A DNA stretch of 8,995 nt from Cyclobacteriaceae bacterium (GTDB taxonomy: Bacteria > Bacteroidota > Bacteroidia > Cytophagales > Cyclobacteriaceae): positions 1 through 8,995 of the forward strand of contig VFKK01000348.1 in the NCBI GenBank assembly GCA_009885605.1, read 5' to 3'. Numbering within the stretch: position 1 is the first letter of the stretch; every line of letters starts with the position of its first letter. A program made the position numbers and the translations under genes. Positions 6,094-8,995 of this stretch are shown piece after piece. The notes beneath the pieces were generated by a model that saw only the letters and a list, made by a program, of their open reading frames with translations, did no database searches and was not told the origin of the DNA.

Positions 6094-6996
6094 ATGAAAA
6101 ACCCAAGAAGAAAATTTATCCAAATGGGGGCTTTGCTCGGAGCGGGTGCAGCCTTCATGCCATTGCAGTTTTGCTCTCCTGCAAAAAAGGAAGAAGCAAT
6201 TCTTGTCACTGAACCCGAAGCGACTGCTACTTATCTTGCTGCATTTGGTATTCAGCTTTATTCCGTAAAGGTAGACATGGCCATCGATCCTGTGGCAACC
6301 ATGAGGTCAGTTGCGGGATATGGTTACAAGCAATTTGAAGGATTTGATGGAGGAAAAGGAATCCTTTGGGGAATGAAGCCTGCAGAATTCAAATCTTTGA
6401 TGGGAGAAATCGGAGTTGATTTCGTCTCTTCTCACGCAGATGTATTCAAAAATCTGGATGCTCAGGCAGAGCAAGCAGCTGAGGTAGGAATGAAGTACCT
6501 GATTTGTCCAGGTATCGGTCGGCAAAAAACACTGGATGATTATAAGAAAAAGGCTGCTGAGTTTAACCAAATCGGAGAGAAGCTTAAGTCCCACGGATTG
6601 AAGTTTGCCTATCACAACCACGATTATACTTTCCTGACTCAGGATGGTGCGATTCCCCAAGATATTTTGATGGAGAATACCGATCCGGCATTGGTGGATT
6701 TCGAAATGGATATTTACTGGGTTCACGTGGCCGGGGCAGACCCTTCAGCGTATTTGGCTAAGTATCCGGGAAGATTCAAGTTTTGTCACCTGAAAGATGC
6801 AGAACCCGGATCAGGAAATCCTGAGGAAAGAGGTGTTTTGCTTGGTGCCGGAGAGATACCTTATTCTGATTTGATCAAGAAATCTCAGGGACTGGGAATG
6901 GAGTATTTCATTGTCGAGCAAGAACGATTTGTGAATATGACACCTCTTCAGGCTGCTGAGAAAAATGCACAGTATTTGAAAGTTTTAGCTATCTAA
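6094..6996 (+). CDS. Tat-exported sugar phosphate isomerase/epimerase-type TIM-barrel protein
   Basis: A 300-residue protein. A clear Tat signal opens it: PRRKFIQMG (4-12), then GALLGAGAAFMPLQF. A cysteine at 27 (LQFC) could be a degenerate lipobox, but F at -1 is atypical. The mature part is an AP-endonuclease-2 TIM barrel starting at FGIQLYSVK (51-59). Putative metal or active-site residues are H174 and H176 (AYHNHDYTF), D206 (FEMDIYW), H232 (FCHLKDAEPG) and E275 (FIVEQERF). The YHNHD segment is typical of the subgroup found with GMC and Gfo/Idh sugar dehydrogenases. Predicted role: isomerisation, epimerisation or hydration/elimination of an oxidised sugar in the periplasm; the exact reaction is unknown. 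It follows the dehydrogenase subunit gene but is separated from it by a strong terminator ending 5 bases before this start, so its expression may be lower or separately driven. Its stop lies one base from that of the convergent gene. Confidence 0.88.
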   Translation: MKNPRRKFIQMGALLGAGAAFMPLQFCSPAKKEEAILVTEPEATATYLAAFGIQLYSVKVDMAIDPVATMRSVAGYGYKQFEGFDGGKGILWGMKPAEFKSLMGEIGVDFVSSHADVFKNLDAQAEQAAEVGMKYLICPGIGRQKTLDDYKKKAAEFNQIGEKLKSHGLKFAYHNHDYTFLTQDGAIPQDILMENTDPALVDFEMDIYWVHVAGADPSAYLAKYPGRFKFCHLKDAEPGSGNPEERGVLLGAGEIPYSDLIKKSQGLGMEYFIVEQERFVNMTPLQAAEKNAQYLKVLAI

Positions 6997-6997
6997 A

Positions 6998-7651
6998 TCA
7001 GGAAATCATCCCGGTATGTTCTTCTGATTTTCTGAAGAGGAGTAGGAACAATACGACAATCAAAACGATCAGTAAGGCTACCTCAAATTGCGCCCAAATC
7101 TGGGATCGATTTATCTGAACTTTGGCCTTACTGATTAATTTTTCACCCTCCTCCAGTTGGATCTTGCTTAGGTTGTCAAGATCTTTTCTGGCTTGAGTTA
7201 TTTTTTGATCGTAAATTTTTACCTGAGCTTGATTGACCCCCGAGGAATCGGAAAAGAGCAGATTATAGTTTTTAATAGAAAGGTCATTTACGATGATATT
7301 TTTGAAATCAGTTAATAAACTGTTCTCCTGATCTGTCAATTTTGTGGCTTCAAAATTCTCCACGATAGACAAAATGCTTTCCTCATGAGTGGCAATTTCA
7401 TCCACTACTTTTGAATAGTCATATCCGAGGTCGCAGTGATCTACCAGTTTTTGAATCTGAAATAGCTTCTCCGAAATCTGAAAAATGTAGCCCTCGACAA
7501 CCAACCTGTCATTGTAAACTTCCGTGAACGTATTGCTGATGTCCTTGAAAGCCTGGCGCTCGATCAGATTTTTGCCGTAAATCAAGAGAAGCAAAACGCC
7601 AATGATCAGCATGGCGCGTAATTTTTTACGTTTCAGAATTGAAGAGTCCAT
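6998..7651 (-). CDS. Two-TM four-helix-bundle (MCP sensor-like) membrane protein without output domain
   Basis: A 217-residue protein. The basic N-terminus (LKRKKLR) is followed by TM1 at about 12-26, a periplasmic helical region at about 27-188, TM2 at about 190-207 and a short cytoplasmic tail (RKSEEHTGMIS). The segment FTEVYNDRLVVEGYIFQISEKL (42-63) and the all-helical pattern resemble the four-helix-bundle ligand-binding domain of methyl-accepting chemotaxis proteins (4HB_MCP). No HAMP, signalling or kinase domain follows, so it is a stand-alone sensor-like module, as annotated in many Bacteroidota. Its function is unknown. It may sense a periplasmic ligand through a partner or respond to membrane stress. 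It is convergent with the upstream isomerase gene with one base between stop codons. It lies 103 bases after the GH16 gene on the same strand, and a shared transcript is possible. Confidence 0.72.
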   Translation of the reverse strand: MDSSILKRKKLRAMLIIGVLLLLIYGKNLIERQAFKDISNTFTEVYNDRLVVEGYIFQISEKLFQIQKLVDHCDLGYDYSKVVDEIATHEESILSIVENFEATKLTDQENSLLTDFKNIIVNDLSIKNYNLLFSDSSGVNQAQVKIYDQKITQARKDLDNLSKIQLEEGEKLISKAKVQINRSQIWAQFEVALLIVLIVVLFLLLFRKSEEHTGMIS

Positions 7652-7754
7652 ATTGTAAGGTTTACTAACGTATAACTTGTTTCAGTATATAAAAAAAAGA
7701 CAGAAACTCAGACCTTTTGACTTAGGCATTTATGTATTAAGCAGTTTTCGGAAC

Positions 7755-8558
7755 TTAATACACAGGCTTGCTGTCATAGACCCTCACATAATCAACCTCT
7801 AGTTTTTGAGGCCAAATATTTTTATCCACTCCTTTCTGACCTCCCCAGTTTCCACCGACGGCAATGTTTAAAATCATGTGAAAAGGCTGGTTGAACGGCC
7901 ATTCTTTGTAATCACCACCGGTATTTGCAAAAGAAAAGTACTTTTCTCCATCGATGAAGAAGTCGATTTTGTCTTCAGTCCAGTCGATTGCATAAATGTG
8001 AAATGCTGACTGGAAGGTTTCGACCATCGTGAATCCTCCCTTTTGCGTACCAATGGAGTGATTGAAAGCATCGGTGTGGACTGTTCCGTGGACTTTTCCC
8101 GGATCAAAACCGACATGCTCCATGATGTCAATTTCTCCATTTTTTGGCCAGCCGCCGTGCCGGTTTTCCTCTGCAAGCATCCAGATTGCAGGCCAAGTGC
8201 CGACGCCTTCCGGAAGTTTTGCTTTTATTTCGAAGTACCCATACTGCCAGGTAGCTTTTCCTCGAGTCACTAATCGTGCAGAAGAATATCCTTTTGGATG
8301 TGCGGGATCAGCTTTGGCTTCAATACTTAAGATTCCATTTTCGATTCTGGCATTTTTCAGATCAGCTTTTGAATAGTGTTGAAGCTCATTGTTTCCCCAG
8401 CCATGATCACCGATGTCATAATCCCATTTGTTAGGATCAGGGAGACCGTTTTCAGAGAATTCATCGGCCCAGATAAGTTTTGCAGGTGCCAGGTTTTGAG
8501 CATGGCTTCCGGAGATTATCAGAAAGGCAGAAAAAAGTAAGAGCAGCAGATTTTTCAT
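7755..8558 (-). CDS. Secreted GH16 endo-beta-1,3-glucanase (laminarinase-like)
   Basis: A 267-residue secreted enzyme. Residues 1-20 are a Sec signal (MKNLLLLLFSAFLIISGSHA) with cleavage likely before Q21. One GH16 beta-jelly-roll domain fills the rest. The catalytic motif EIDIMEH lies at 142-148, with E142 as nucleophile, D144 as helper and E147 as acid/base. The extra M of the beta-bulge form (E-x-D-x-x-E) points to the laminarinase/lichenase-like branch. GTWPAIWML (120-128) and HMILNIAVGGNWGG (227-240) are also typical. It should hydrolyse beta-1,3-linked glucans such as laminarin outside the cytoplasm. No carbohydrate-binding module or type IX secretion tail is present. The reading frame is open upstream to an ATG at 8636, but the extra 26 residues lie before the signal peptide. 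An ATG at 8570 (MINP prefix) is an alternative start. Its released gluco-oligosaccharides could feed the neighbouring sugar-oxidation cluster (inference). Confidence 0.92.
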   Translation of the reverse strand: MKNLLLLLFSAFLIISGSHAQNLAPAKLIWADEFSENGLPDPNKWDYDIGDHGWGNNELQHYSKADLKNARIENGILSIEAKADPAHPKGYSSARLVTRGKATWQYGYFEIKAKLPEGVGTWPAIWMLAEENRHGGWPKNGEIDIMEHVGFDPGKVHGTVHTDAFNHSIGTQKGGFTMVETFQSAFHIYAIDWTEDKIDFFIDGEKYFSFANTGGDYKEWPFNQPFHMILNIAVGGNWGGQKGVDKNIWPQKLEVDYVRVYDSKPVY

Positions 8559-8647
8559 AGGGTTTATCATTGTTGGAAAATAATAAAACTTCCATGAATC
8601 GTTGCTGTTTGTTTCTTTGAGTGGAAAGAAAGACAACAGGATCTGCC

Positions 8648-8676
8648 TTGTGCCTTTGACAATATTTGTAATTTAG
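8648..8676 (+). promoter_or_regulatory. Candidate Bacteroidota-type promoter for hmgA
   Basis: TAATTTAG at 8669-8676 matches the Bacteroidota -7 consensus TAnnTTTG at all but one fixed position. A TTG at 8648-8650 lies 18 bases upstream as a -33 element. Transcription would begin near 8682 and leave a short leader before the ATG at 8701. It is a consensus match only. Confidence 0.35.
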
Positions 8677-8700
8677 CTGACCATATAAACCCAAACATCA

Positions 8701-8995
8701 ATGGCATATTATCATCGCCTCGGAAATATTCCACCAAAGCGGCATACACAGTTCAGACAGCCAGACGGATCTCTCTACAAAGAAGAGCTGGTAAGTTCCA
8801 AGGGGTTTTCGGGGATTTATTCCAACCTCTACCATATTTACAATCCCAATGAGGTCAAGTCAATAGGTGCCCCAACTCCATTTTTCTGGGAGCCGTTGAA
8901 GGAACATGGGCTAAATCAAACACATCTTAAAACATCCGGAGTGGAAACTACGGGGGAAGATTACCTCACTGCCCGCAGAATGCTCATGATGAACA
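8701..8995 (+). CDS. hmgA: Homogentisate 1,2-dioxygenase, N-terminal fragment
   Basis: The first 98 codons of a gene cut by the right edge. The translation begins MAYYHRLGNIPPKRHTQFRQ, continues with PDGSLYKEEL, and has SGIYSNLYHIYNP near residues 39-51. This is the characteristic N-terminus of bacterial homogentisate 1,2-dioxygenase. The enzyme uses Fe(II) and O2 to open the aromatic ring of homogentisate to maleylacetoacetate in tyrosine and phenylalanine breakdown in the cytoplasm. The iron-binding residues lie in the missing C-terminal half. It diverges from the GH16 gene across a 142-base spacer and starts an unrelated functional unit. The start fits the family's usual 'MxYYxxLGxIPxKRHTQF' opening. 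An in-frame stop cannot be checked beyond the edge. Confidence 0.88.
   Translation, partial: MAYYHRLGNIPPKRHTQFRQPDGSLYKEELVSSKGFSGIYSNLYHIYNPNEVKSIGAPTPFFWEPLKEHGLNQTHLKTSGVETTGEDYLTARRMLMMN

Noticed and set aside
6172..6186. Cys27 of the second Tat TIM-barrel protein as a lipoprotein cysteine
   Set aside because: The preceding residues LQF do not fit a lipobox (F at -1), so lipid anchoring was not called, though it is not excluded.
6998..7035. Imperfect inverted repeat TCAGGAAATC / GATTTTCTGA at the convergent gene ends
   Set aside because: The loop is 18 bases, one stem position mismatches, and no T-tract follows on either strand, so it is not a supportable terminator.
7691..7735. Run of eight T on the minus strand after the GH16 gene, as a possible terminator
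   Set aside because: No stable GC-containing stem precedes the T run; only a weak AAAAG/CTTTT pairing can be drawn.
8559..8636. N-terminal extension of the GH16 gene to the ATG at 8636
   Set aside because: The extra 26 residues would bury a clear Sec signal peptide that begins at the ATG at 8558 (or 8570), so the longer start is unlikely.

Overview
The window looks like a chromosomal segment from a marine or environmental Bacteroidota, probably near the Cyclobacteriaceae or Algoriphagus. This is inferred from protein style, AT-rich A-tract leaders without clear Shine-Dalgarno sequences, and many Tat-exported sugar-modifying enzymes. No RNA gene, mobile element or CRISPR array was seen. No gene-free stretch exceeds 300 bases; the longest is the 249-base divergent region 1397-1645.

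Layout. Positions 1-1396 (minus strand) hold the first 32 codons of a TIM-barrel sugar isomerase/epimerase and a complete Gfo/Idh/MocA oxidoreductase upstream of it. A divergent intergenic region follows, and from it a plus-strand cluster runs to 6996. The cluster encodes an MFS permease of the nucleoside:H+ symporter type, a Tat-exported hydroxypyruvate-isomerase-like TIM barrel, a GMC flavin dehydrogenase with a C-x5-C-x3-C cysteine triad, its Tat/lipoprotein small subunit (gluconate 2-dehydrogenase subunit 3 family), and a second Tat-exported TIM-barrel isomerase/epimerase. The first four genes are separated by only 12-24 bases. A strong intrinsic terminator lies between the fourth and fifth. 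Positions 6998-8558 (minus strand) carry a two-TM four-helix-bundle sensor-like protein and a secreted GH16 endo-beta-1,3-glucanase. From 8701 the plus strand begins homogentisate 1,2-dioxygenase (hmgA), cut by the window edge.

How the genes may work together (inference). The dehydrogenase and small subunit resemble glucoside 3-dehydrogenase and FAD-glucose dehydrogenase complexes, in which the small subunit carries the folded catalytic subunit through Tat and an Fe-S cluster passes electrons to a cytochrome. With both plus-strand TIM-barrel enzymes also carrying Tat-type signals, the cluster reads as a periplasmic 'oxidise the sugar, then isomerise or cleave it' route. The MFS permease would import the product, and the divergent Gfo/Idh and TIM-barrel pair would finish the chemistry in the cytoplasm. 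The substrate is not visible from sequence. A 3-keto-glycoside route is the leading hypothesis. The cytochrome partner and any 3-keto-glycoside lyase/hydrolase of the DUF1080 type are not in this window.
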